Assembly (NCBI GenBank): GCA_021108215.1
Contig: JAIORK010000055.1
Location: forward strand, 1 to 64,000
Direction of reading: 5' to 3'
Length of the DNA: 64,000 bases
Source of the DNA: a bacterium
GTDB taxonomy: Bacteria; Oederibacteriota; JAAXVQ01; JAUVAV01
Part shown: positions 33,367 to 42,494 of the stretch, piece after piece
How positions within the stretch are numbered: position 1 is the first letter of the stretch
How the letters are laid out: every line of letters begins with the position of its first letter
Translations under genes and position numbers: made by a program
The notes under the pieces: model-generated
The model's database searches: none
Told to the model about the DNA's origin: nothing
Seen by the model: only the letters and a program-made list of their open reading frames with translations

Positions 33367-35787
33367 CTACTTATGCTTTTGCAACAGTGCATCCATGAGT
33401 TTAATACTTCTGCCCGCATCCGCGCCATACCCGTCGGCGCCGATTTCATCGGCATATTTTTGCGTCACCACCGCGCCGCCTAAAACGACCTTAAACGGCA
33501 GTTTACGCCGGCGTACCAAGTCCACCACCTTGGGCATCTCCGTCATGGTGGTTGTCATCAAAGCGGACAACCCGATAAAATCCGCCTTGTGTTCAATCGC
33601 CTTTTCAACAATTGTTTCCGCATCCACAGACTTTCCCAGATCAATAACCGTATAACCATTGTTCCGCAATAAAAGTGCGACAATTTTTTTTCCAATATCA
33701 TGTACATCGCCTTTGACCGTCGCGATGACGCCGCACCCCTTTTTTTTATGATCTTCCTGCTTCAAATAGGGTGTCAAGTACGCAACACCTTTTTCCATCG
33801 TCTCCGCAGATCCAATCAACTGCGGGAGAAAGTACTCGCGTTGATTGAATTTGTCCCCAACCAATTGAATGGCAGGCACCATGATCTTCTGGACAATTTC
33901 AATGGCTTTCGTCCCCTGATCCAAACATGTCTGCAGCAACGGTTCCACCACATCCTTGTCCCCTTTGACAATACATTCTTGAACCCTCTCGGTCGGCGTT
34001 TGATCCGGTTGCTTCGTTGAGGCGGCCGGTCCCGAAACAGCGCTGTCTTTAAAACGTGCAATAAACCGCCTGCTTTGCAAGTCACGGCCGGTCAATACTT
34101 CCGCGCTGTGCTTAACATCCATCACCAACTCAACTGCGGGATTCGCAATCACTGCAGACAAACCCTGCCCGGCGGCCATGGCCAAAAATGTACTGTTGAC
34201 CAATCCCCTGGCAGGCAGCCCAAACGATATATTGGAAAGACCCAGAACAGTATTGAGCTTCAATTCCCGGGTAACATAGGCCAGGGTTTCCAATGTCGTT
34301 CGGCTGTGCTCCGGATTGGACGAAACCGTCATCACCAGCCCATCAACGACCATCGCCTGACAATCGATCCCGGCTTTTTCACAGGCGGCAATAATCGTTT
34401 TCAGTACTTTTTTTCTTTCCGTCACCGTCTCCGGTATGCCGGCATCATCCAACGGCAGCGTGATAAATGCAGCACCGTACTTTTTCAAAACCGGTACCAA
34501 GTGCGCTAATTTTTCCGCCTCACCTGAGAGTGAATTCACCAGCACCCGGCCCGGATAAATCTGCAGAGCCGCTGCAATGACTTCCGGCTTGCTTGAATCA
34601 ATGCAGAGCGGCAAATCCGAAATCACTGCCAGTTCTTTGACTGCCTGGACCATCACGGCTTTTTCGTCAATCCCGGGCATGCCCACATTCACATCCAGAA
34701 TATCCGCACCCTGCTCTTTTTGCTCCCGGGCAAATTCCTTGACCAATCCCATTTGACCGGCCTTGAGTGTCTCCTGTAATTTCAATTTTCCGGTTGGATT
34801 GATCCGCTCACCAATAACCCGGATCGGTTCAGCTTGTCCGGCATCCAAACGCACACTCTTGCGCGCACTGGATATCAGCAGCGGCAAGGACGCTTTTGCC
34901 GTAGTGTCCCGCTTACACCCCTTGAGTGCTTGCGCACTCAAGTGAATATGCTCCGGGGTCGTCCCGCAGCACCCCCCCAACCCTGAAACCCCTGCATCTA
35001 AAAACGGTTTGGCAAATGCAGCAAAAGCATCGGCTGCCATGGGAAAAACCGTCTCACCTTTTTGTATCACCGGCAAACCCGCATTGGGCTTCACAAAAAT
35101 GGGGATCGTGGCCCAGGGGGCAATGGTTTTCACAATTTCCAGCATTTTATCCGGACCGGTTGAACAGTTGATGCCAAAACCTGCCGCACCCAATGACTGA
35201 AATACATTAAGACAGGTCAAGGGATCACTCCCGGTGAGGGTTCGCTGGGATTCATCAAACGTCATGAATACCACAACCGGCAAATCCGTCATTTCTTTGG
35301 CAGCCAGCAATGCAATCCGCGCTTCCTGGATATCAATCATGGTCATGATGGCAATAAAATCAACACCCGCTTCTCCCAAAGCCTTGGCTTGTTCCCCGAA
35401 TATTTCCAGCCCTTCCTCAAATGCTGTTTCTCCAAAGGGCTGATAAAAAATACCTGTGGGTCCCATTTCACCGGCAACCCATTTTTTTTCTTCCCGGGCA
35501 ACCTGAAGTGAAATTTCAGCCAACCGGCGGTTCATTTCAGTGACCTTGGTTTCCAAACCGTAATTTTTCAGTTTGATACGGTTGGCGCCAAACGTTGGGG
35601 CCAGGACAACATCCGCACCTGCCTGAAAATAGTCTCGTTGGACTCTTTGGATAATTTCGGGATGTTCAATACAAAATGCTTCAGGCGAGACTCCGACCGG
35701 CATGCCGTATTTCTGGAGCAGGGTTCCGGTCGCACCATCGAACAGGAGCGTTTTTTTATCCAGCATCTGCTTGAAGGGTTCAGTCAT
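33367..35787 (-). CDS. metH: Cobalamin-dependent methionine synthase, without activation domain
   Basis: Transfers methyl from methyl-THF through cobalamin to homocysteine. Domain order: homocysteine-binding barrel (zinc Cys in GINCSTGP and GGCCGTTPEHI), pterin-binding barrel (GERINPTGK, DILDVNVGMPGID), cobalamin cap and B12-binding domain (GDVHDIGKKIVALLLRNNGY with the DxHxxG lower ligand). It ends at 806 residues without the AdoMet-reactivation domain of E. coli MetH; the overlapping upstream gene supplies that function. Alternative: a corrinoid methyltransferase with another acceptor, less likely given the full Hcy domain. Confidence 0.94.
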   Translation of the reverse strand: MTEPFKQMLDKKTLLFDGATGTLLQKYGMPVGVSPEAFCIEHPEIIQRVQRDYFQAGADVVLAPTFGANRIKLKNYGLETKVTEMNRRLAEISLQVAREEKKWVAGEMGPTGIFYQPFGETAFEEGLEIFGEQAKALGEAGVDFIAIMTMIDIQEARIALLAAKEMTDLPVVVFMTFDESQRTLTGSDPLTCLNVFQSLGAAGFGINCSTGPDKMLEIVKTIAPWATIPIFVKPNAGLPVIQKGETVFPMAADAFAAFAKPFLDAGVSGLGGCCGTTPEHIHLSAQALKGCKRDTTAKASLPLLISSARKSVRLDAGQAEPIRVIGERINPTGKLKLQETLKAGQMGLVKEFAREQKEQGADILDVNVGMPGIDEKAVMVQAVKELAVISDLPLCIDSSKPEVIAAALQIYPGRVLVNSLSGEAEKLAHLVPVLKKYGAAFITLPLDDAGIPETVTERKKVLKTIIAACEKAGIDCQAMVVDGLVMTVSSNPEHSRTTLETLAYVTRELKLNTVLGLSNISFGLPARGLVNSTFLAMAAGQGLSAVIANPAVELVMDVKHSAEVLTGRDLQSRRFIARFKDSAVSGPAASTKQPDQTPTERVQECIVKGDKDVVEPLLQTCLDQGTKAIEIVQKIMVPAIQLVGDKFNQREYFLPQLIGSAETMEKGVAYLTPYLKQEDHKKKGCGVIATVKGDVHDIGKKIVALLLRNNGYTVIDLGKSVDAETIVEKAIEHKADFIGLSALMTTTMTEMPKVVDLVRRRKLPFKVVLGGAVVTQKYADEIGADGYGADAGRSIKLMDALLQKHK

Positions 35788-36406
35788 TTACCGTGTCTCC
35801 TCTAAAAACCGGCAACAGTGCCGTCACTGTTTTCTCCGGAAATAAAATATTGCGATCATTTATAGTAATGCCATAGGCGGCGAAGTTCAATGCTTTAAAA
35901 AAATACTGCTGATGGGAAAGAAAAAAATCACCATAGCCGCAGGATAAACGCCGGCCGAGGGAGCACCCCGTCCGGCGTGTCTCCACGCCAATCTCCTGCT
36001 CAATAAAATCCAGTCCAAAATCAACTTTTTCAGATAAAACTGCGTCTAAAATACTCGCCATCTCCATATTGCCCTGTTCCTGGTAGTGCTGTAGCTCTGT
36101 ATAATTTTCCAACATCACCGAGGCGCCTAAACAAAATACCTTCTCCGCTTTCGAAAAGCGCTCCCTAATCAAATTGCTCTGGAAACGATAATCCGGCAGT
36201 ACGATCACATCCTGTTCAATGGAAAATGCCTTCTCCATATAAAACACGCGGACTTTGCTCTCCATGACAAATCGCTCAATGATCGGTTCATATTTAGGCA
36301 GAATTTCATCTTTGGCTGCCGTCTTTTCACGGTATCCCAGCCGGGTCCAGATGGGCATACGCGGTACCGTGTTGAGCGGTAAAATTTTAACTTGTAAATC
36401 AGGCAT
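35780..36406 (-). CDS. Methionine synthase reactivation-domain protein
   Basis: Stand-alone version of the B12-dependent methionine synthase activation domain, which uses AdoMet to re-methylate oxidised cobalamin. Signatures: TRRTGCSLGRRLSCGYGDF (normally RLSPGYGD), followed by GITINDRNILFPEKTVTALL (normally PxKSVTA). 208 residues. AAGGA 7 nt upstream. It overlaps the metH start by 8 bp, so the two parts are made together. Confidence 0.87.
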   Translation of the reverse strand: MPDLQVKILPLNTVPRMPIWTRLGYREKTAAKDEILPKYEPIIERFVMESKVRVFYMEKAFSIEQDVIVLPDYRFQSNLIRERFSKAEKVFCLGASVMLENYTELQHYQEQGNMEMASILDAVLSEKVDFGLDFIEQEIGVETRRTGCSLGRRLSCGYGDFFLSHQQYFFKALNFAAYGITINDRNILFPEKTVTALLPVFRGDTVND

Positions 36407-36462
36407 GATAAATTCCTTTATAGCGTTTTAGTGAAAAAATGTGCCGACATTGGATCCTTTAT

Positions 36463-36672
36463 TTAAATCAATTTCCAGTATCCATTCCGGGCAGAACCGA
36501 CCCTGTGAATCAAACCCTCTTCCTTTAATTTCTTAATATTCCATTCAATGCCCCTGCGGGTTAAACCTGTCTGATCCATTAGCTCTTTTTGAGTGATTTT
36601 AGGGTTATCTTTAATCAAGGCCAAAATTTTCACCACAGTTTTTTCCACAGTCTTCACCACAGTTTTTTCCAC
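36463..36672 (-). CDS. Winged-helix fragment, likely C-terminus of an AlbA_2/RecG-like regulator
   Basis: GTG start, 69 residues. The sequence KILALIKDNPKITQKELMDQ, then TGLTRRGIEWNIKKLKEEGL and a C-terminal GYWKL are the winged helix normally found at the very end of large AlbA_2 (Schlafen-like) ATP-binding regulators, including the Val-Glu-Lys-Thr repeats before it. No N-terminal domains are encoded upstream: the frame meets a stop about 60 bp before. A 24-bp tandem duplication encodes the VEKTVVKT repeat. Either a remnant or a reduced DNA-binding protein. AT-rich, unlike neighbours. Confidence 0.6.
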   Translation of the reverse strand: MEKTVVKTVEKTVVKILALIKDNPKITQKELMDQTGLTRRGIEWNIKKLKEEGLIHRVGSARNGYWKLI

Positions 36673-36707
36673 AGTTTCGTCAGGTGATATTAACTCTATA
36701 CAAACAT

Positions 36708-37534
36708 TTAGAAAAATTGTTTGCCTAACTTATTACCATTGATATCATACGACTCTTGTTTAACTTTATTACCTTTCTTCCATTTTATTCTATATTTCAC
36801 AAATCCTGTTTCCTCCCAATATTCTCGTTCAATTCCGTGTTTGCGATCATTTTTGTATGTAATATCACGTAAAAGCTTATCATTTCCTGAGTAATGTTTA
36901 AATATCCCATGTTGTTTACCATTTTTATAAGTTCCGGACTCATATCCTCCAGTAATGAAAAAAAGCTTCCACGTACCTTCGCGTTTACCATCTTGATTAG
37001 TTCCGTATTCTTTTAAATCACCATTTTCACGGTGCCATTTAAATGGACCCTCAAGTTTACCATTTCTATAAGTTGCAAGATCTCGTAGTTTCCCATTCTC
37101 AAAATAGCCCTTAATTTCTCCATCCATCTTGCCATTTATATAATTCCCTCCCCATTTAATTTACCGCTTTTAAAATAACCTTTAAATAATCCTTCGCGCT
37201 TGCCGTTTATATAATTATCTAAATCCATTAATTGTCCGGTCTCATAATATGTTTTTCTCAATCCTTCTCGCTTACCGTTTTTATAATTTACTTCTCCTCG
37301 TAATTTTCCGCTTTTATAATATATTTTCTCCAAACCTTCCCGCTCACCGTTTTTGTTAGTTCCTTCATATATAAATTCACCTATATCTGATCGATATGGC
37401 CCATTATCTGATTCGAAATAATTATCAGACACCTGGGTATTTTGTTTTTTATCCAGTGATGTTTCGGAATTAGCATAACTTGGTACTAATAAAATGTTTA
37501 GAAATATAAGTATATTAATGATTTTTAAATTCAT
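36708..37534 (-). pseudogene. MORN/YwqK-type repeat protein broken by one frameshift
   Basis: The 5' part (37534 to about 37150) encodes a signal peptide (MNLKIINILIFLNILLVPSY) and repeats such as RGEVNYKNGKREGLRKTYYE. The frame then stops at 37136 (GKLNGEGII-stop). In the next frame the repeat continues without loss: NYINGKMDGEIKGYFENGK onward to 36708. One missing base in the C-run at 37146-37153 explains it. Together about 275 residues of MORN-like repeats, as in YwqK family antitoxin-like secreted proteins. Real mutation, phase variation or a sequencing error are all possible. AT-rich patch. Confidence 0.8.
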
Positions 37535-37555
37535 TAATGCTCCCCTCCCCCGCAA

Positions 37556-38000
37556 ATATGTGATCGTCTTTCTGGAACAGCTTAGTTGGCTCGCCTATTA
37601 AATTTCGCATGTTTATTTAATACTCCGATTTTTTAAACCCTTTTCCAATATGACCAAGTAAGTTTTATCAGCACAACTAGCTCAACCCCGTGACTGCCGC
37701 AGCGGTTCTGATTAAAAAACATCCCGCTCGCCTGTGTAAACCAGCACTTGATTATCCAAACGGATAAATCACACGGTCGCACAATTCTCCCGGATTTTTT
37801 TTAAAATATAAATTGATAGTAGCCATGCACTTCTATATGTCTGGTATGAAAATAAAAACTGTGCTGTTGGCAAACGTCTAAATTCTTTTTGAGGATACCA
37901 TTCACTTTCGCCCAATCCATCACTTGGGGTGCAGTTTTTTCATTTTCAAAACAGACACTATAGGAGCGCACCACACACAGTAACTTTACTTTCATTAATC
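37556..38000. other. Intergenic region between the MORN gene and dcd
   Basis: Mostly without recognisable features. One short frame directly behind dcd (37801-37995) is listed separately. The rest holds no hairpin or repeat that I can support. Confidence 0.55.
37801..37995 (-). CDS. Possible 64-aa protein behind dcd
   Basis: The ATG at 37995 is 4 bp after the dcd stop; upstream signal is weak. The sequence (MKVKLLCVVRSYSVCFENEK at the start, aromatic and His-rich end) is not familiar. It may be a co-translated small protein or a chance frame. Confidence 0.28.
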   Translation of the reverse strand: MKVKLLCVVRSYSVCFENEKTAPQVMDWAKVNGILKKNLDVCQQHSFYFHTRHIEVHGYYQFIF

Positions 38001-38551
38001 TACGTCTTCGAAAGTGTAATCCCCTTGGAGCCTTGATATTTCCCGCCTTTATCCGCATAAGAAACCTGCGGTATTTCTTCACTTTGCAGGAAAAGTACCT
38101 GGGCAATACCCTCATTTGCATAAATTTTAACCGGCATGGGGGTTGTATTCACAATCTGCATGGTCACATGCCCTTCCCATTCCGGCTCCAGGGGTGTCAC
38201 GTTGACCAAAACACCGCAGCGGGCATAAGTGGACTTGCCCGTACAGACGGTGATGATATTTCTGGGAATCCTGAAATATTCCAAAGAGCGGCCCAGACAG
38301 AATGTCTGCGGCGGTAGTTCTAAAACCTCACCGATAAAATCCCGGAAATCCTCCGGTCGGGCTTTTTTGGGATCAACAACCTGTCCGGATGACTGTGGTT
38401 GATAGATTTTAAACTCATTGGTTAGCCGCATATCATATCCGTAAGAAGAAATACCGTAAGATACCACCCCGCCGGAAACCGGTTCACTGCACGGCTCTAT
38501 CATGCCCTGCTCAGCGGATAATTTTCGAATAAGGTGATCAGGCAAGACCAT
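38000..38551 (-). CDS. dcd: dCTP deaminase
   Basis: Converts dCTP to dUTP (or dUMP if bifunctional) on the way to dTTP. The catalytic region [20 protein letters not shown] with the Ser, Arg and Glu expected in the family, then [11 protein letters not shown] and [13 protein letters not shown]. 183 residues, trimeric fold. AGGAGC 5 nt upstream. With the deoxynucleoside kinase and tmk, it completes a pyrimidine deoxynucleotide theme. Confidence 0.93.
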   Translation of the reverse strand: MVLPDHLIRKLSAEQGMIEPCSEPVSGGVVSYGISSYGYDMRLTNEFKIYQPQSSGQVVDPKKARPEDFRDFIGEVLELPPQTFCLGRSLEYFRIPRNIITVCTGKSTYARCGVLVNVTPLEPEWEGHVTMQIVNTTPMPVKIYANEGIAQVLFLQSEEIPQVSYADKGGKYQGSKGITLSKT

Positions 38552-38812
38552 ATTAAGCTCCTTTTATTCCATTTTTATTTATTACATTTTCACTCGACTT
38601 TTTCAACTTTCCCTAGCGCGATATCAAACTCCGCCGGGGATGCGCTTTTGCAGCTCGCGAAAAGCCCGCCGCTTACAAAACTCGGTTTCGGAATAATTTA
38701 CGGTGTTTTCCGTAAATTTGAAGAAATCGAGCAAAAATAGAAAAGGCCTCCGCAGAGCGAAAAAAGCACATTCACGACGGAGTTCAACTCAAATATGTAA
38801 AAGTTGTGATTT

Positions 38813-40279
38813 TCATTTTTGCAGCCAATCCAGGATTAGCCTTACGCCAACCCCTGTAGCCCCTTTTCCAAACACAGGACCCCCGACACCCCAGGCAGTT
38901 CCTGCAATATCCAGATGGGCCCACGGTGTGGTCCCGACAAATGCCTCCAAAAATGCGGCACCGACAATTGTTCCTGCTCCCGATTTGTTACCCATATTGG
39001 CAATATCGGCATTTTCGCTTTTAATTAAATCTTTATACTCATCCCACAGGGGTAATTGCCAGAGCTTCTCCCCGGATTTTACAGATGCCTTTTCCAGTGC
39101 TTTTGCCAGCCGCTCATTGTTGGTTACCAACCCGGAAGCAACATGACCCAGCGCAACAATGACCGCACCGGTCAATGTTGCGAAATCAATGATCGTCTCC
39201 GGATTATATCTTTTGGCATAAGTGAGTGCGTCTGCCAAAATCACCCGCCCCTCTGCATCTGTGTTTAAAATCTCAATTGTCTTACCGGATAAACTTTTCA
39301 CAATATCCCCGGGACGGACGGCTGTGCCTGACGGCATATTTTCCGCAGCCGGGATGACTCCCAGCAAATTCACCGGGAGCTTGAGTTCGGCTGCTGCCTG
39401 AAAAATACCCAACACGGTTGCTGCACCGCTCATGTCGTAACGCATCTCATCCATTTTTGCCGAAGGTTTCAGTGAGATACCACCTGAGTCAAAGGTCACC
39501 CCTTTGCCCACAAGTGCAATCGGCTGCCGACCCGGCTTCCCTCCCCGGTAATTCAATTCAATGAGGACCGGAGGATGCGGACTACCTGCACCCACTGCCA
39601 ACAACGCACCAAAACCTTTTTTTTCCAACGCCTTTTTCTGAAGAACGTTACACGTCATTTTGGCATACTTCCCGGCAATCTTTTTGGCCTCACTCGCAAG
39701 ACCTTGCGGAAAGAGCTTATTCGCGGGCCGGTCTGCCAAACATCTGGTAACGTTGATGGCCGCTGCAACCTTCTCCCCTTTTTTTGCTGCTGCCAGACAT
39801 ACCGCCGGCTTCCGGCATGCCAACACAATCTCCAATCGTGTCTTGCCAGTCTGCTTATGCTCTGGTTTAAATTCAGTGTTTTTGTAGAGTGCCAGATGGC
39901 TGATTAAACTGAGTGTCATGGCTGTCTCTGATGCATCTGCCTCGGGGGGAATAAAGGATTCGAGATCAAAGGTAAGGGTTTTTATCTTCAGTTGAACCGC
40001 CTTTTTGACAATGCGTGCACAGGCTTTTCTAATTTTATCCAGGGTTACCTGATTTCTTTTACCTATATAATATAGAAGCAGCCTATCCATTTCTTTACAG
40101 GCTGGATAGAGGACATGCAACCCCTCTTTTTTCCCTTTGAGGTCCCCGGTTTTGTTTATCTGTGTGACTTCTTTTTGGACTGCTACCGGAAGTCCTTTCA
40201 CGTTCAGCACATCATAAACACCCAGTACACAATTGGTGCTTTTCTTCACGGCATTATAATCAACAACTTTTACTGACAT
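38813..40279 (-). CDS. pepA: Leucyl aminopeptidase (M17)
   Basis: Cytosolic di-zinc/manganese aminopeptidase. Metal and catalytic motifs: GKGVTFDSGGISLKPSAKMD, MRYDMSGAA and NTDAEGRVILADAL. The frame is open for 88 more codons upstream, but that part is a translation of the hairpin repeat at 40470-40540. The ATG at 40279 has AAGGAGGG upstream and starts the true protein (MSVKVVDY), 488 residues. Confidence 0.94.
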   Translation of the reverse strand: MSVKVVDYNAVKKSTNCVLGVYDVLNVKGLPVAVQKEVTQINKTGDLKGKKEGLHVLYPACKEMDRLLLYYIGKRNQVTLDKIRKACARIVKKAVQLKIKTLTFDLESFIPPEADASETAMTLSLISHLALYKNTEFKPEHKQTGKTRLEIVLACRKPAVCLAAAKKGEKVAAAINVTRCLADRPANKLFPQGLASEAKKIAGKYAKMTCNVLQKKALEKKGFGALLAVGAGSPHPPVLIELNYRGGKPGRQPIALVGKGVTFDSGGISLKPSAKMDEMRYDMSGAATVLGIFQAAAELKLPVNLLGVIPAAENMPSGTAVRPGDIVKSLSGKTIEILNTDAEGRVILADALTYAKRYNPETIIDFATLTGAVIVALGHVASGLVTNNERLAKALEKASVKSGEKLWQLPLWDEYKDLIKSENADIANMGNKSGAGTIVGAAFLEAFVGTTPWAHLDIAGTAWGVGGPVFGKGATGVGVRLILDWLQK

Positions 40280-40469
40280 TGAAACCCTCCTTAAAAAACT
40301 CGCTATACTTTTCCAAATACTATTTTGGATCGCTGCGCTTGTGGGACAAATTCTGTAAAGAGAATTTAGTTTACGATGAGTAAAAAATCCAGGCAAGATA
40401 AAAAATGAAAATCCAGCGTACACCAACACGCTGCCTCGGATCATTACCCGGACCCACTGCTCTCCAGTT

Positions 40470-40540
40470 ATAAAAATCCACGGGCTTACCCGGCATTCGC
40501 CGGGCAGGCTGTCCATCGTGTTCGCGCCAGCACGATAAAA
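40470..40540 (+). repeat. Modular hairpin repeat, short copy
   Basis: TAAAAATCCACGGGCTTACC then CGGCATTCGCCGGGCAGGCT then GTCCATCGTGTTCGCGCCAG, ending CACGATAAAA. It joins the first block to the last two hairpins and lacks the middle 100 bp of the full copies. Immediately followed by the TTCTATTC motif. Confidence 0.75.
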
Positions 40541-40544
40541 CACA

Positions 40545-40574
40545 CTATCTTCTATTCACCCTACGTGATGATTT
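40545..40574. repeat. Short interspersed motif, copy 3 of 3
   Basis: CTATCTTCTATTCACCCTAC, then GTGATGATTT; the core matches copies at 15185 and 16645. Its direct contact with the hairpin repeat suggests the two may move or be copied together. Confidence 0.45.
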
Positions 40575-41604
40575 TCATCCAAGAGGCATGACTTCCTGCT
40601 TTGATTTCCCTCAGGCCGGGCTTCCTCTCCGCCGGACCAACCGAATACCCAAACCCCGAATTATATCAATGTGTATAATTTTGTTTTTATAAAATCCCCC
40701 TATTTCGATACTTATTTAGCACTTAAAAATAATAGATAGTCTTATTTTTAAAGGATTTCACAGCACAGGACATTTTTAGCCATTTTTTTACTATTTTGGT
40801 GTTTTTCAAATAATGCGGCTTATTTAAATTATTGAATCCACTTCTATTTTGCCTAACCCAAACTCGTTCTTTGAACAAACTATCTTCTACACGCTTGCTC
40901 AAATTTGATTTCCTTAATTTTCATGACTGCTCAGGAAATAAAACGAAGCTTTTTTTGGAACGGCATACGCAGGACTCGCAAATTAATTTTTAAAAAATAA
41001 TTTGTGCGAAATTTTTTCCCAGGCATTTTTTTTACAAAGATAATTTTTCTTCCTCTCCCACAATCAATTATTTTCTTTATTTACAGCGATTTTATTCCCC
41101 GCATACGTTTTTTAAAGAATACTTTATTCTACCCCGCAACCCGTGTCCACCCATGTTTCTAAAAAAAATACACACATCAAGAATAAAAATTTTTTTGTGG
41201 TCTTACTTTTTTTTATCGCTTGGCAACTTTAAAAATTAAGTCTTATTTTATACAAAATTCATTCCATTGCATTCAGCCGACAGAATTTTCGTATACGGTT
41301 ACAAGGCACGAAAGGTCGTCACCCATTCCTTGCAAGCACCAGTGTTTATGAAATTGGCACGATTATTATTATCTGATAATTATACTTTTTGGAATAATGC
41401 TGGTTTTTTGACTTTTTCTGTTTTTTCGACCAATACTTACTGTGCTCGAATTCCCAGCCGGTGATGACTGTAAAATTCTGCCATCTGACACAAAAATTTA
41501 TTTAATAGTTGATGGCGTTTCATCCCAAATTCCATCTATCCGGATGGATACTTGAAGGACGAGACTTCAGTTGGTCACCCACGCGCTTGCCCGGCGGACT
41601 TTTA

Positions 41605-41634
41605 CCCGGCACCCGGCATTTGCCGGGTGCCGGG
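41605..41634. repeat. Perfect 14-bp GC-rich hairpin after ksgA
   Basis: CCCGGCACCCGGCA (41605-41618) pairs with TGCCGGGTGCCGGG (41621-41634) around TT. It is 35 bp beyond the ksgA stop. There is no T-run on the minus strand. The CCCGGCA...TGCCGGG core is the same module as in the hairpin repeats, apparently duplicated in itself. Confidence 0.65.
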
Positions 41635-41669
41635 TGCCGGATCAGAGCAGAAAAATTGAACCTCTTTTT

Positions 41670-42494
41670 TTATTCGGACGGTGTTCGAGAATGATCGAGA
41701 GCTTGGTAGAGTGATGCCAATTCAAAAATGGACAGCGTTTCAGGACGACGCTGTGAATCTATCCGGGCGCATTGTAATCCTTCTTCCCATTTTGTCAGCT
41801 CCGGAACATTCTTCAACCCCTGAAGACAGTTGCGCAGAGTTTTTCTGCGATGCGTGAACATGGCATGTACGAGATAAAAAAACGCATCCGGATCGGAAAG
41901 CGCTACCAAAGGTTGGGACCGCTTGACAATTTTCACAAGTGCGGAGCTTACCCGCGGAGGCGGATTAAACGCGCTGGGCGGAACCTTGATTATATATTTA
42001 GGTTCACCGTAATACTGAACAGCAATGCTATAGGATGAATATTCTTTGGTCCCTGGCTGGGCGCACATCCGGCGTGCCACCTCATCTTGTACCATCACCA
42101 CCATCTCATCACAACCTTTGTCTGCTGCCATGGCATAAATCACCATCTGCGATGCTAAATAATAGGGTAGGTTGGCAATAAGCTTGATTCTGGGATATCC
42201 CTTTTGGCGTATCTCCTCGGAAAGTGCTGTCCAATCAATCTGGCGTGCATCTTGTAGATGGATGCTGAGGTTATCAAAATGCCCGAACTTTTCATGCAGC
42301 CGATTTGCCAACCGCTCATCCAATTCTATCGCAGTTACAAAAGAAGATTTCTTCAATAATGCCTTGGTTAATATCCCTTTTCCCGGTCCAACTTCAATAA
42401 TACCGTCATCCGGCATAATTTCTGCCGCTTGAAGTGCCTTAGCAATATATCGTGTTTCTTTTAAAAAATGCTGTCCAAGTTTTGGTCTTTTCAC
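41670..42494 (-). CDS. rsmA: 16S rRNA (adenine(1518)-N(6)/(1519)-N(6))-dimethyltransferase
   Basis: KsgA/RsmA dimethylates two adenines in helix 45 of 16S rRNA during small-subunit assembly. LGQHFL, the SAM motif IIEVGPGKGILT, LDERL, the catalytic NLPYY and FNPPPRVSSALV are present. 274 residues. GTG start overlaps the pdxA stop by 4 bp; the pdxA-ksgA order is conserved in many bacteria. Confidence 0.95.
   Translation of the reverse strand: MKRPKLGQHFLKETRYIAKALQAAEIMPDDGIIEVGPGKGILTKALLKKSSFVTAIELDERLANRLHEKFGHFDNLSIHLQDARQIDWTALSEEIRQKGYPRIKLIANLPYYLASQMVIYAMAADKGCDEMVVMVQDEVARRMCAQPGTKEYSSYSIAVQYYGEPKYIIKVPPSAFNPPPRVSSALVKIVKRSQPLVALSDPDAFFYLVHAMFTHRRKTLRNCLQGLKNVPELTKWEEGLQCARIDSQRRPETLSIFELASLYQALDHSRTPSE

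Larger units (their letters stand above)
40280..41669. other. 1.4-kb gene-free, AT-rich region
   Basis: The longest non-coding stretch in the window. It contains the short hairpin repeat (40470-40540), the TTCTATTCACCCTA motif (40545-40574), long poly-T/poly-A runs from 40.7 to 41.4 kb, and a 14-bp perfect hairpin (41605-41634). No frame has a ribosome site and plausible composition. Possible content: decayed genes, promoters of pepA, or an uncharacterised RNA. Confidence 0.6.

Noticed and set aside
40280-40543. 88-codon N-terminal extension of pepA
   Set aside because: It is a translation through the hairpin repeat (40470-40540). The ATG at 40279 has a strong ribosome site and matches the family start.
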